Of a DNA stretch of 64,000 nt, positions 12,745-24,426 are shown one piece after another. The stretch lies in contig BGZK01000860.1 of NCBI GenBank assembly GCA_005406025.1, positions 186,001-250,000 of the forward strand, read 5' to 3'. The DNA is from Eumeta japonica. Its lineage: Eukaryota; Arthropoda; Insecta; Lepidoptera; Psychidae. Position 1 is the first letter of the stretch. The number at the start of each line of letters is the position of its first letter. A program made the translations under genes and the position numbers. The notes below the pieces were generated by a model. The model searched no databases. It was not told where the DNA came from and was given only the letters and a program-made list of their open reading frames with translations.

Positions 12745-13000
12745 ATGTATATTTATGAACTCGTAGAACTCAAAATCTATTAAAACTATATTTATGTACT
12801 CAGAGAGCTCAATAAGTTATTGCTAGGTATATTTTTGAATGTTTTGAGCTAGAATGTAGAAAGAAGTTCAGAGATAGCCTGCAAGGCCAACCATCTTTCG
12901 AATTTTTGAGCTCGAAAGCTCAAGAACTTGCAGAAAACTATATTTATAGACTTGAAAAGCTCAAAAATATATTAAGCATTAAAGATATCTTGAGTTAAAT
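12745..13000. repeat. Degenerate tandem array built on 'tatatttatg(a/t)actc...gagctcaa'
   Basis: At least four diverged units recur at roughly 12748, 12786, 12827 and 12936, each with tatattta/ttt, then actc/actt, and gagctc or agctcaaa. Unit length is about 40-45 bp, with an interrupting segment at 12850-12930. Related words occur at 27640-27665 and 28575-28605. It looks like an old minisatellite. Confidence 0.5.
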
Positions 13001-13299
13001 ATATATAATAATAGGAAATTTGGGGTATGGCCTTTTAAGGTCAACCGTTTTTCAGGTATTTTTGGAGATCGGGTCGCAATATCAATTAATGTGTTAATTT
13101 TTCCATTTAACACCACATCGAGTCAATTCTTATAAAATTATTGTTTTTCATAGCACTCACTATATTGCTCTATAAACCAATTAGGTAGATATTTCCGTAA
13201 CGCTTATTGTGTACGTATTCAGTAATTAGTTTAATGTTTTAAAGATTACAATGCGAATAGCAGTCAATAACCCAATCTAACACGGCCGACATTCAAAAT

Positions 13300-13540
13300 C
13301 AACTAAAACTTTCTCTTCTCTCTTGGAAATGATCCATCGTAGAAGTTACTCTAACGTTAATATCGCAATTTATTCAGTTGAACGTACGTTTCGCGCGAGA
13401 TCTCCTCGGCTTCGACACACTTTTCAATTTCATTCACTCAGTCCCCCCGCATATCCGCTTACCTCCGCTCTCACTCTTACACCCCTCGCCGTTACTTCCA
13501 TAATATTGACCCAACGGCCGTAATATGTGTGCTTTATTAA
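13300..13540. promoter_or_regulatory. GC/CT-richer patch, candidate conserved element
   Basis: The patch has a purine/pyrimidine bias (ctctcactcttacacccctcgccg near 13467-13495) and a 66-codon open frame (13323-13523) rich in S, T, P and R that matches nothing I know. It is compatible with an exon, a regulatory element or chance. Confidence 0.2.
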
Positions 13541-15524
13541 TGGAGCTTTTCCTTCCTTGCTCTGTATGTTAAGCTTGGTTTACACGAGGCCTGTTGGCAG
13601 GTCATTCACGTACATAGTTTTGAAATAAATGTTTCCTAAATACTTGACGATCTTTCGAGATAATATTTAAAAGTGCTATTTTGTATATTACTAAAGACCA
13701 ATAATCGGTGAAAACTTATCCGATTGTACTTACGAGTAGAATGATTGGGTGTTTTAAGCTTTTCAATCTAGATTTTAATTTTTTTACAATACGTATGATT
13801 TGAACTGAATCTGTCATAGAAATGGATCAATGAATAGTTACTGAACGACAGATATATCAAAACTATAATATCTCGCTATAGAAAGTATTGACTTGATGTG
13901 AGCCGAGCTCAAGTGTTTACCATTAGATACGCTTTTATACGGAGATACGTAGCTCGTATTTTGATTCCCGCGATATCCGCCGGCGCGCCTAAAGTGTTCG
14001 CGATGGAATTTTTTATGCTAATGTTTTATTGGTACGATGGAATATGATATCGTAATAGACAATACTCGAAGCGAGAACAGACAATCTTCTCCATTTTATG
14101 GAGTATCTTATATATACTATCACACGCTGTATGTATTTTTAGCATAAAAATAAAATTTGGTTAAAACTCCATATTTATATTTTTTGTAGATAGTATAGAT
14201 ACTTTACATATAACTAATTAAAAAAAAAAACTAACAAAATCGACAGTCGTGTACTAAAGCATAATTTTTCGAATAGACGCTAGACGTGACTGATACTTTG
14301 TTTTTCCTATCTTATGATAATTCTATAAAGATAGATAAATACTTCCCAGCGATTTAAATTGTTGTTTGTATTACTTAAGAACGACAACTTTATGAATAAA
14401 GTTTGATGCAAATGCGACATTATTTAGTCTGAAAATGTTTATCTTTTGAAAAAAACGGAAGGTGTCATCTTATTTTTAAAGTATAACAAAGTATGTTGAA
14501 AATTTGCTTACAGAACCTGATTTCAGGTTGCAAAACATTTTCGTATTTGAAATATTTCCAGTAACGTTGTAATTTATAACAACGTTTCAATGTTTTACAA
14601 TGAAAACTGAAGTCTTTTTCAAATTTAAATGAGGGCAGAAACACCTTTTCGTTGTCTCTTTCGCAGACACTATTAATAATGTATTCGATTTGATTGTCTC
14701 TACTTATTGAGCTTGTTTTAGTATACCGTCTTTGTTTTAACTTCGAAACTCGTTTACGTTTCTGCGGCCTAACTTGTCTCTTTCCAATAGTTACAAATTT
14801 TGTTACGTTCCTTACACATCGTTATTGTATTGTTGATTGTAAATAAAATAAAATCTTCTACCACTAATAAAAAAGTAAAATTAGGTTCTTAACGATATAG
14901 ACGTTTCCCTAATTGTTGAATAAAGAACAACAATTCAAATCCATCATTACATGTCATCTGAGCTATATCCACAGTTAGGTACTATCAACTAATATCAACG
15001 TATATCAACTTTTTATAGAAACTTTTTATTGAAAACATGATAATTTGCTCTAGTTTGTATGTTTTGTATAGACGATACAACATTAATAAATAAACAAGTT
15101 GTTGACAAAACATATTCACCAGTTTTTCTGAATAATACTTCATGTATCGAGACGCCCACAAACGACTATCAAGATCATCCGTTGAAAAATTTTAGAGTGA
15201 AAAGGACGATCTCTAATACTATTCGGGTGTACTGCTGTTATCTAATATATTAATTATCTTGACTTGTCTGTGGCCGCCTTTGTCCCCACTAAATACTCAG
15301 TTTTTTTTCCAAAGCCAAGAAATAATCGCTATTCCTTCATTGCTACAAATATAAAATATGCACAGCTAAGGATGCAGGAAGAACCCAGCATACGTTCGTC
15401 TCGAAAGAGGATCCTCGTTATAGTACCAATTCAAATTCTTCATTTTGTGGGTTATATAATAAAATAACACTTGAAATACGTTATAACATTTTAACAATGT
15501 ATAGTATTCTAAAATTATCACTTT
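13541..15524. other. AT-rich non-coding stretch
   Basis: No gene recognised. A small GC-richer piece with cgccggcgcgcc lies at 13976-13990, and a short inverted word (acctgatttcaggt) at 14515-14528. Two 64-67-codon frames (15059-15253, 15264-15467) have no coding signature that I can see. Confidence 0.45.
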
Positions 15525-16007
15525 TTAGGGTTCCGGAACCAAAATAGTAAAAACGGAACACTAATGGATTCATACTATATAGTCATGTCCATTCGTCCGT
15601 CCGTCCGTGCATATTGTAACAAGCATTTTATTCAAAAACTTATGTCCTTGAAATTTATAGTGCAGATGTCTTGTATAAGCCGCTACTTACTTTGGTGGTT
15701 AAATAACAAAAATAAATATTTCTAGGAGGCACTCCATACATGTAACAGAAATTAAAAATAATTTTTTTCAACATGTGGCAAATGGTTTAAGGTTTCTAAG
15801 ATTTTTTTGATTAATTGAATATTTTCGGAAATAACGCAGTTACAATAAGGCGACTAAAGTACTTATACCTACTCTGTGCAGGAAACAGGAAAAAAGGGTA
15901 ACAACGTAGTTTTTTTCGCGTGTAGTGCATTTCTTTACACGGCTTTTATTACGGTTACGGAACCTTACACTAAGCATGGTCCGACATGTTCATGGCCGGT
16001 TTTTTTA
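15525..16007 (+). mobile_element. Non-autonomous lepidopteran repeat ('agggttccg ... catggccgg' element)
   Basis: The left end reads tttagggttccggaaccaaaa, then aaaacggaacactaatgg and the run tccgtccgtccgtgcatat. The right end reads acggaaccttacactaagcatggtccgacatgttcatggccggttttttt. Both ends and their spacing (about 480 bp) match an element I know to be extremely common in moths and butterflies. No intact open frame is needed for it; the frame at 15876-16064 is incidental. Another near-complete copy is at 49140-49605, and a 3' end only at 33110-33167. Confidence 0.75.
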
Positions 16008-16492
16008 TATTGCCGCTCTTGTTTGAGGCAGTTATCCCTCAAGAAGAACAAGCAAGGAACTTAGGATAGCTCTTAAAAAAGGTATGCAAAAATGTACAGG
16101 ATTACAATTATATACAAAACTATTGCAAAAGAACGAACCTGTTGGAAGTTGAGCTGGTCACGCCCCGTAAATGAATTTGCAACCTTAAGTAGTCGGCTAA
16201 TATGTAAAAACAGCTTCTTTTGATTTCTAGTTTTAAGTTATGTCTGTCATTATTTTTCTTAAATAATCTTAATTTTTTCTAACGAATATTTAATTCACAC
16301 ATAAACAGAGATGTCGCAGTTGAAATTCCAATATATTTAAACATATTTTTAAGAGATACAATATGATATGATACGATACGGATCATTTATTCTATACACA
16401 GACGAAAGATATAAGCGTTAACATTTAAAAATACACCCTCACCATTTCTCATGGGGCGGAAGGAGGGAGGGTGGTTAATAATAATAGTCGCC

Positions 16493-16524
16493 TATAAATC
16501 AGCGACAACAGTGCGCGTTACAGT
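16493..16524 (+). promoter_or_regulatory. Candidate core promoter (TATA box plus initiator)
   Basis: ctataaatc (TATA at 16493-16498) lies 29 bases before the A of an initiator-like acagttc (A at 16522), the spacing used by insect TATA promoters. A G-rich run (ggggcggaaggagggaggg, 16453-16471) lies just upstream. Downstream, caggtac at 16525-16531 could be a splice donor, but no ATG precedes it and no coding exon is recognised. The function is inferred from spacing alone. Confidence 0.35.
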
Positions 16525-16814
16525 TCAGGTACAACATTCATAAATATTAGAGATCAAAATCATTTTTATACTCATCGAGTACCGTTAGATTGAGAATAAT
16601 AGAGATTCTGTTAAAATTTGATTTCATGATAATGGAATTGACGAAGTTACATAATGATCTTCTAAAAAAATTGTCCATTCTAAATTACATGTTATAAATA
16701 TTGCTATCTTTATGAATGAGTGTTTTAAAAACGTAATTTGAGTTGAAAAATGAAAACCCTAAAACGGCACGAAACAGTTCTGAGTTTTCGTACATATAAG
16801 ATGCTGATTTGTAT

Positions 16815-17035
16815 GATAGACACGACCTTCAAGGGCAGCCAAGGAACATTATGACGCCAAAAATACGCACGAAATGTTGTAAATATATTAATAGCGTAGC
16901 GATTCTAAGCCGACACGCAGCCCGCGTGGTGACGTTCCCATATGACACAGTCGGGCGGCGTCAGTCCCGCCATCTGTCATTGTGCGCGGCAATTTTTCAC
17001 GATTCCGAGCCGAGCTAATACGGCGGCCATATTCC
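16815..17035. promoter_or_regulatory. GC-richer patch, candidate conserved element
   Basis: Downstream of the promoter candidate the sequence rises in GC and carries cgtggtgacgttcc (a CRE-like tgacg word) and cggcggccatattcc (a PHO/YY1-like gccat core) at 17021-17035. A 69-codon frame (16809-17018) opens with a non-ATG codon and is not recognisable. It may be regulatory DNA. Confidence 0.25.
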
Positions 17036-18719
17036 AAATGTTACGTTGAGGATTGTGCAAATCTGCGTCCCTTACAGGCTTGTAATTTTGTAAAGCTGGA
17101 AATAAATGTACGCCCGTTTATTTGTAGAATTTTTAATGTTTCACGGCAGTATTAGAAAGTTCATAGGCCTCCTTCAGCATCTATTATGGTCATTGAGCAT
17201 CCTACCACAACAAAGGTAAAGAAATAATAAATCTAAATATTGTAGCATTCAATATTAATATATAAAATATTTTGAACATTAGAGTACACAGCAATTTCAA
17301 GAAAATAAAAATCGCAAATAATGATAACGTTCATTCGAAAGATAATAATTTATGGATTTTGATGAATTTAATTGTTTTTCCAATCGAGTTTTATAGATAG
17401 AAATAAACATAATTTAGCAAATTTTATACTAATAATTAGTCATTGAACAATGCTTTTAAGATCACCATAGTATGGCTTTGACCATTTTGAAATAAGCCAA
17501 TATCTCGAGTCTATTGTTAAAATTGAAGTAATCTATATTTTTTCTATACTTACCAAATATAATAATCCACATATTTTTCCAGATATTTTAAAATCTTTAT
17601 GAGGTTCACTGACCTTAAACTTCGTTTTAGGAAAATGAGTTTTCTAATTACAAGAATGTAAACAGAATTGTGATTTTGTAGTTTGGGAAATCAGTAAGAA
17701 ACCTCGCAATCCTAATACGTTTGCAGGATTATCAAAACTGCATAACTTGTATTAGGCGAGGTACTATAATAAAATGTAGATAAAACATGAATGAAACATT
17801 TTTATTAAGTATAAAATTAATTATATTGGCACAAATAACTTCCTGAAAGCAAACAGTTACTAAGTATATAAAGCTGTAAGCGGTCATCAACTTTAAAACG
17901 TCAGATGGTTTTTTGATATCGGTATTTAATAGTCAGCCGTGTGCTGTTGAAATATGCAAAAAGCTTTGACAACCCTGTAGTCTCATACATAAATGTCTCT
18001 AAATAATAAATAAATATAACTTGTAAAAAATAATGGTAATTTTTTTTGAGCTTCACGCATGTCACTCCATCTATTAGCGTTTTTTAGGAAGTAACTTGCA
18101 TAACGCACACATGCGACAATTCACCGCTGGCGGCACAGGCTACGCTAGCGCCTCCTCCGGCCGAAAGCCCAATGAGTCGGTACCTACATTTCATATTAAT
18201 AGTCCTCGTGTATACACACCAAGTGTTTTTGAATGCGTGAAAATGTGTACGCGTTTGTAGATTTGGGAAGCAGAGCCTTTATTCCGTCCGTATCATAATT
18301 ACGAAATTTTTTTTACATTTTGGTTATAATTGTTTTTGTTAAGGTAAGTGATTGTCTTGAAGTAATTGTTCAGTAAATTTACTTTAAAAAAAGAAAATAT
18401 GTGTGCTGGCAAAATTTCTTTAAGTAAATTAAAATATACCGTTTTTTCAGCATTATCTTTTGGAAATGTGGGTTTACGCCATTTTATCCCTAAATTTATA
18501 GTCTGATCCCTATGACACAGATAACAAACTTGACTGCCGGGCGGACCGAGCATGGAAGCCACCAAGTCAGACTTGGACATATGTCAACGAATGCGGGAAG
18601 CGAACGAACCTGCGCGCGCAAGTTATTCACTTTATTAACTTTAGGATCTTATTTTCTGAGACAGACTTTTCAAGTGCAATATTACAGAAAAAGTCTAGTG
18701 ACATTGTTTACTGTATCCG
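17036..18719. other. AT-rich stretch with one short GC-rich open frame
   Basis: Mostly featureless. At 18111-18260 (plus) a frame of 49 codons opens with ATG and contains a GC-rich run (MRQFTAGGTGYASASSGRKP at its start). Codon third positions there are G/C-rich, but the cgctagcgcc-type sequence also resembles a dispersed lepidopteran repeat, so I do not call a gene. A minus-strand frame of 93 codons (18299-18580) is unrecognised. Confidence 0.4.
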
Positions 18720-19445
18720 AAAAATTTAAGAAACTTTTGAACTGTACAGAACTAAATTTGGTATCAACTATTACGTTGATGAAAAAGTATTTCGTATTGT
18801 ATGTACAAATTTTAGATGATTTTTCATCATATATTTTATTTACACTATATATATGCCATTTTGTTTAACAACCTATTGCCATTTTGTAGATAGTGACATA
18901 ATCCCATTGCTATAGAAATTTTGGGACTTCCGATCAAAAAACTGTGATAGGTATTTTTGACAGTGCTCTTTGATGTTAACCTAATACTACATAATAAATT
19001 TTGAAGAGACCGAAGCAGGTGAAAATCTGAGGGTGCAAGGTCAATAATGCAATCAAATCAATGCAAAGTCAAGGTGGATGCATTAACACTGACCAACGAA
19101 ATTTTTTCAATATTTGCTAAGTGGCTAAAGACGTGTGGTCTGGCGTTATCATGGTGAAAAACCACACCCTTTCTATTTGTCAATTTCGACCGTATTTTCT
19201 CTACTTCTTGCTTGAGTCTCATCAGCTGTTGGCATTAGAGATCCGAATTGATGGTTTTGTCCGCCGGTAAACGCTCATAATTAATAATTCTCTTCCAATC
19301 CCATCATACACGTAACATCAACTTATTGCGAATTAATCCGAGTTTCGCTATAATCTGGAACTTGCTACCTTTAGACCATAATGTTTTTCACACGTTTTTT
19401 TAGTAGGTGATCCATTTTTCGTTGATATTAATGTTCAGAAGTCCC
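18720..19445 (-). pseudogene. Mariner transposase relic (catalytic C-terminal half)
   Basis: Mariner transposases cut and paste DNA with a D,D34D catalytic core. Reading 19445 to 18720 on the minus strand gives, in order, NEKWITY (about 19415), WDWKRI (19300, first catalytic D), TINSDL, CQQLMRLKQEVEKIRSKL, GVVFHHDNARPH (about 19160, second D), then DLAPSDFHLLRSLQN (about 19045, third D) and a weak C-terminal QNGIYI. Numerous stop codons and frameshifts interrupt it, so it is inactive. The 5' half (DNA-binding domain) is missing. Terminal inverted repeats are not convincingly visible. A second relic of the same half lies at 59380-59765. Confidence 0.85.
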
Positions 19446-20459
19446 TCGAAAAGATATAAAGTGCTTGAAAACATTGCTTGAAAACATGACTTGGAAACAT
19501 TGTAGAATTTGGTGCGTCCCATTAAATTTTTTTTTGAGCTGCCGTTTTCAGGTGACTCTTAAAACATTGTAAACTTAGATATTTTTGTACGAGACTCGAA
19601 AAAAAAATTATTTTTTTTTAGGCCACCCTAGTCTATATGTTAGATATTGTCCGATTCGTAGCCGAAGCTTGATAATTTCCTAACATCTAAAATATGGATA
19701 CAATTATTCATTTTAATTTCAAATACGTATCCCCATTAAGATTCAAGTACGTGCCAGTAATTGAATTTTTGATATATCCATATTTTTCAGTTTCCAATAA
19801 GTAATAGGAAAGTGAAAATTATGGATATAATAAACTTGTCTACAGATTTCGTTAAAAGAAATTTCTTTAAAGTGTTTATAAAACTCCGTTTTTGTAATTC
19901 ATTAAAATTTTTAAATCATGTATTTAAAAAGTTCGATGTCAGCATGTAAAATTAGTTTTAGAAGTTAGTAAAGTACAAAATGTAAATTCAAGATAAAAAG
20001 TCATTTAAGAACTATTAATGCATTTTCGAAGACTTATATTGCTAAAAATCTTTTTCGTAAAAAATTGAAACATTTTGTAATTGTCGTTTTTACTGGGTTT
20101 ATTTTTAAAAGGCTTAACTTTATTTGGGAGTATTGTCTGCCTTTGATAACTGAAATAGTTGAATAATAGCGAATAGTAATAGCAACAAAACCATTTTCGT
20201 AATTGCAGGAATTAAAATTGAATAAACGCAGCACCTACGGAATGCATCAGGGTGCATATATTATCATGATTAAGGTTGAGAGAAATTTGTAACCAGACTG
20301 ACAGGGTATCGACTGCTGAACTTTGCGGGCTTGAATGAAGCGTTCGTATACCTATTCGGATACGTAGATCGTAGAATATATGTACTTAATATAAATAAAT
20401 CCAATTTTTCTACTTAAATTTCAACGTGTTAAAAAAGATCGCAGTTTCAGCGATGAAAA
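19446..20459. other. AT-rich stretch
   Basis: There is a short triplicated ttgaaaaca/ttggaaaca word at 19465-19502 and a ggccaccctag word at 19621-19631 that might be a transposon end, but no paired end was found. No gene is recognised. Confidence 0.4.
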
Positions 20460-20680
20460 ATAAGTTGTCGGTTGGCTGTAGACGCGCCAAGCGCTTTCGC
20501 TCAATACATTGTTAGGCGCCTCGTATTACTCGCGTTATTTCCCCGCGGATGTTCGATACGCTTATGTGGGAGAGGTACAATAAAGCGATTAGGCTTTATT
20601 GTGGCCTGCACTTTAGCTGATTGCTCAATCTGCTTACACGTTTTGTACACCTCGTCTTTAATAATCCTTACAGACTAATA
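20460..20680. promoter_or_regulatory. GC-richer patch containing a paired AATAAAGC/GCTTTATT site
   Basis: An inverted repeat acaataaagc (20577-20586) / gctttattgt (20593-20602) with a 6-base spacer sits in a GC-richer patch. A 68-codon plus-strand frame (20472-20678) starts with TTG and is unrecognised. The palindrome could bind a dimeric factor; that is inference. Confidence 0.25.
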
Positions 20681-21364
20681 GTTTGCGACTTTAATGTTTG
20701 CTTAGTGCCGTGTTGGCGTACTTTTGCGAAATTAGTTTATATTTTTGAATAGACGTATTTTGTTTGCTTGTGTAATTTATGTAAACTATTGTTGAATAGA
20801 ATAACGGTTTATTATGAGTTAAATGGAATTTTATGATTGTGTATTTAATTATTGCGCTCAACAGAAAATTGACAGAATATACATATATAATACGATAGTA
20901 TCACGTTTTACACATGAGCAATTCTAAATAAATGTATAATACTCTAATAATAATATTAAAACACGATATAATAATCCATTAGCCCGCTAATCATAAACAG
21001 AAGCAATTTCTGTAGTAAGTATCAGTATGATGAGACTCACAATATAGTTAGAAACATAGCTCGGATGTATGGCTCCGAAGAAATATTGAAAATATTTTTC
21101 CCCTCTAATGTATTTACATGATCCAGCGACCGCGAATCATACTCAAAATAGTAAAGGGACTATTCATACCGTATCTACGTGAAAGTTGCCCTATAAGAGA
21201 GTTGTTTATTTAAATTTTTAAGTTTACAACGAAAGAAGAGTACAATATAAATTAAAGAAGTTATTTTGGACTAAAGTAATGTATTTCTTCCCCTCAAATC
21301 ACTATGCACAAAATCTTGAGCGGGAAGTTATTCAACTATAGAACTTTCAAAATTAACCAAAGCA
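20681..21364. other. AT-rich non-coding stretch
   Basis: Nothing beyond short low-complexity tracts is seen. Confidence 0.5.
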
Positions 21365-21640
21365 CAGCGCGGGTAGCGCACGTTAATTTTCACAACTCGG
21401 CGCAACCTCTTCGGGGAATCGCGCCTTCGGGAACGACACAGCTCGAGCGTAAACCTTAAGCAGATAAATTCACGTCGGTGGCCTTTCGCCGTAGCGAGTG
21501 AAGTTTGTGCTAGCCACCTAATTGTTCGTCTGCTGTTTATCGCTCACAATAACAGTAAAAGCGAGAGTCCGAATTTAAACAAAAGCCCACCACTACAAGT
21601 TGGGACCAAACAGAGCGCGAACTATAGTCGGGGAGGGCTG
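21365..21640. promoter_or_regulatory. GC-richer patch, candidate conserved element
   Basis: The patch runs from agcgcgggtagcgcacg to gtcggggagggctg and contains repeated cgc/gcg words and gcagataaattcacg. Open frames are short. It is a candidate regulatory element by composition only. Confidence 0.25.
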
Positions 21641-22559
21641 TCTCCTAAACTTGGCACTTAGAAATGATTTCGAAGCCCTCGTTCTGTTTGTGATGTGCTC
21701 GTGACAGATGACCATTTTGAATTATGTTATATATAGTATATAATTTAAATTCAATTAAAGTGATTGTATTAGGATTACTCACGTTATATTCAACATAACA
21801 TATTGCGATTTTAGAACGACTTCAGAATGTTTACGTTTAATTTAATTACTTCACACGTTTAATCAGGTGTTGCTTATTGTTGTGGATTTGTAGATGTGTC
21901 CTATCGAAAATATAAAACGACATTAGATAGCATATATGTCACCTCAGCCTAAGTTCACTGCTTGAAATTTGTAAATAAGTATATCCGTTTAATATTCCCA
22001 ATAAAAATAAGAGGTATTCAAAATCAAACAAAATGTGTCCATGAAATATAGTTTATTACCGAAATGTTACGACTTCTTTTTTCTATTAATACGTTAGTAA
22101 TATACCGGTTCGTTAGAAATGTCTGTGAAAAAGGAATTTACACGAGTATGCTTTATGTCCTTAGAAATTAGTTAATGTTCCAAATATTATAATTATTGTT
22201 CACAAGTATATTTCAAATTTAATTACATTTCTTTAATGCGAAGAAGCTGAGATTGTCTCTAATAGAATGAAAGCATATCCATATTAACTGCAATAGATTA
22301 AAATTAATATCTTTCAATTTTAACAATGAAAGTGTATTACAAATTGAACCCATTCTTCTTTATCAATCAGAGTCCCTAACCAAAATTTCTTGTTATTTTA
22401 TTCAACTGACTACTATTAACAAGCGACGAAATTAGTATACATTAAGGTTGATGAAAGATTTAGTGCGCCTTGATTGTCTATTCTAAACAAATGTACTTAA
22501 TAAAAAAGTAAAAGACTAAGAACATGAGTCAACAGCTCAGAGATAGAACTCTATTAGCT
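21641..22559. other. AT-rich non-coding stretch
   Basis: No gene, repeat or motif of note is seen. Confidence 0.5.
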
Positions 22560-22710
22560 CCAGTCTAAAACAATATAAATGGACGCAAGAACGTAACGTA
22601 GCGTACAGTACGGTCACAGACGTGAAGTGACAGCTATGTAGCGGCTGGCCGGGCTAATTCCGCTCAGACGTCGCCCTGTCCGCTTCTATATTGGATGTCT
22701 ATGCGACTTT
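22560..22710. promoter_or_regulatory. Short GC-richer patch
   Basis: The sequence around gcggctggccgggctaattccg (22638-22660), with gtcacagacgtgaagtgacag just before it, stands out from its surroundings. No reading frame is recognised. Confidence 0.2.
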
Positions 22711-22864
22711 TGGTGCTGACTTCTTTAGCATCATTTACTGTAGTCCTTATTTTTCCCCCACCGTTGCTGGATGATATAATAAAACAAACAATAAATAAAT
22801 CAACGAATACCGTTTACAATAACTATAATTATTTTTAACTGTGTTTAAGGTGGCTTTTTTAAAT

Positions 22865-23085
22865 ATCTGTTTATTGTGGAGGACTCATGAGTTATCACCA
22901 CAATGCTGATGACGACCATTATCGAACCCGCACGGGATCAGCCATAGAGGGCCTGTGGTTGAAACCGATAGGTCTAAGATAAGTTTGTGGGAGGCTGTGC
23001 CCCCGAAATAAGGTGGCAAAAATGTAACTCCGAAGGATAGATTCAGCTTATAAAGATTATTTTTCTTGTAAATGTGTTTGACCAT
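22865..23085 (-). other. Unrecognised GC-richer segment with minus-strand open frame
   Basis: The minus frame from 23085 down reads MVKHIYKKNN..., with a central FLPPYFGG, and ends at 22885; 66 codons. The underlying DNA (gggaggctgtgcccccgaaataaggtgg) seems to me similar in style to moth dispersed repeats, but I cannot name it. It could also be a small exon. I assign no function. Confidence 0.25.
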
Positions 23086-23194
23086 GTTAATATTTAAGAA
23101 TAACCTTGTATCTTTTTAATCGAATGCAGTTTAAATTAAGTCATAATTTATAAACACGATAACAACTGTTAATGAGAGAATAAGGCAATCTAAA

Positions 23195-23560
23195 ATGAAG
23201 TGGGTAACGGCGATTTCGGCTATCGCCGCATAAGCCTGCACTTCGAATTATCCTTCACAGGCTTCGGAGAACGGGTTTCTTGCGGTGTGGTGGGCAAATG
23301 ATGGTAAGTATTTTCACGCGATCAAGATTTCTTTATTTCAGCCGAACTTCATATGTGGCGAGCTTCATGTCTAGCTGCAATTATACATAGCGCATCCGCC
23401 TGCACATTTGAGTTGCATACATTTTAATTGAGGAGGTGTAGCCATGCACTTTACATTTTTTACGCATTAGCGTCATATGCGCTCGGACTACCGATTCGTG
23501 GCCGTACCGTAACGACCGCCGCGGTTCTAGGCCTCTGATTGGTCCTCCTCTTTAAGGTAC
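23195..23560. promoter_or_regulatory. GC-richer patch with micro-ORF and strong splice-donor word
   Basis: An ATG at 23195 opens MKWVTAISAIAA, a 12-codon frame of signal-peptide-like character ended by TAA at 23231. A good donor word, atg|gtaagt (GT at 23304), follows. The same patch has the hairpin cggcgat/atcgccg (23209-23229) and an inverted CCAAT box (attgg, 23538-23542). It could be a 5' exon region or a regulatory element; neither is proven. Confidence 0.25.
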
Positions 23561-24216
23561 AATTTCGTATGCAATTCATATGCACGTAACATTTAATTCG
23601 TATTTATAATTAAATACGGCATAATATACACAACAAGACAAAATAAAACACAATAAATAATAATAGACAAAAATACACAATTTCTTACAACTAATCCCTA
23701 CCCGGGTACTGAAACAAGACGATCCTAATGACTTAATAAAAACACACACGACATAAAATATAATATAAAACAATTTTTAAACTAAGTCCGTTCGTATAAA
23801 ACAAAATAATACACTAATAGTGCGGCTGTCTGTAAGAAAATGATACCGATATTTTATAACGCCAATGAACGGCGTATGATTTATTCACTTGAGTAATCCA
23901 TGAAAAACACTTGTAAGTCCTAAATAAAATCACAATCTGTTAGATTTACGTTGACTAAGATAAGAATTAAATAATTAAAGACGTTTTCATTATCTTTATT
24001 AGTATTACATACAAATATAGTTGCTTTTTTGATGTTATTGTAATTAAATAAAAATAAAAGTATCTTTAATAAAATTAAAATAATTAAGTAAATAATGCAA
24101 ACTGTTTGTAATAAACATTTTTTCATGTTGTTTCTTTATTAGAATCACGATATGTAATGCCAAAATATTTATCTGCTTTTACTACACTTATTGTTTTATT
24201 AATATTTTATTAAGTT
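23561..24216. other. Very AT-rich stretch
   Basis: Minus-strand frames (23576-23773, 23920-24126) are made of hydrophobic residues expected from AT-rich DNA. No gene is recognised. Confidence 0.45.
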
Positions 24217-24426
24217 TTAATTTTTTATGTCGATTCTGTTTCTGGTTATAACTCGATATATGCCAATATTTGCACAAACCATGCATGTAATGCCATCCCT
24301 ACAACGCACAAGCCTGCTCGTAGAATAATACATTATGTCGTCGTCGCGCAGGTCGAACTCGTCCAAGAACTCCCATGTAGAGAACTCTCTGAGTTTTAAA
24401 TTTTTTTGAGTTGTCCAGAAGTCGTG
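24217..24426 (-). CDS. Possible small exon or coding fragment, unrecognised
   Basis: On the minus strand, a frame of 69 codons runs from after a TGA (24429-24427) to a TAA at 24219-24217. Its middle part (about 24388-24330) reads EFSTWEFLDEFDLRDDDIMY, using GAC, GAG, TTC, CTG and CGC codons, unlike the AT-rich flanks. A CAG dinucleotide end just upstream (AG at 24390-24389) could be a splice acceptor, though its pyrimidine tract is poor. The tail contains RCRDGITCMVC. I do not recognise the protein. It may be an internal or terminal exon of a gene with long introns, a retro-fragment, or chance. There is no upstream ATG before the acidic stretch. Confidence 0.25.
   Translation of the reverse strand, partial: HDFWTTQKNLKLREFSTWEFLDEFDLRDDDIMYYSTSRLVRCRDGITCMVCANIGIYRVITRNRIDIKN

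Noticed and set aside
18111..18260. 49-codon ATG frame with G/C-ending codons
   Set aside because: The GC-rich part contains cgctagcgcc-type words that resemble a dispersed lepidopteran repeat; not strong enough to call an exon.
18512..18868. 118-codon plus-strand open frame
   Set aside because: Its 3' half overlaps, on the opposite strand, the tail of the mariner relic, and its 5' half is open on both strands.
19500..19635. Intact mariner terminal inverted repeat (ggccaccctag)
   Set aside because: No matching inverted end was found on the other side of the relic.
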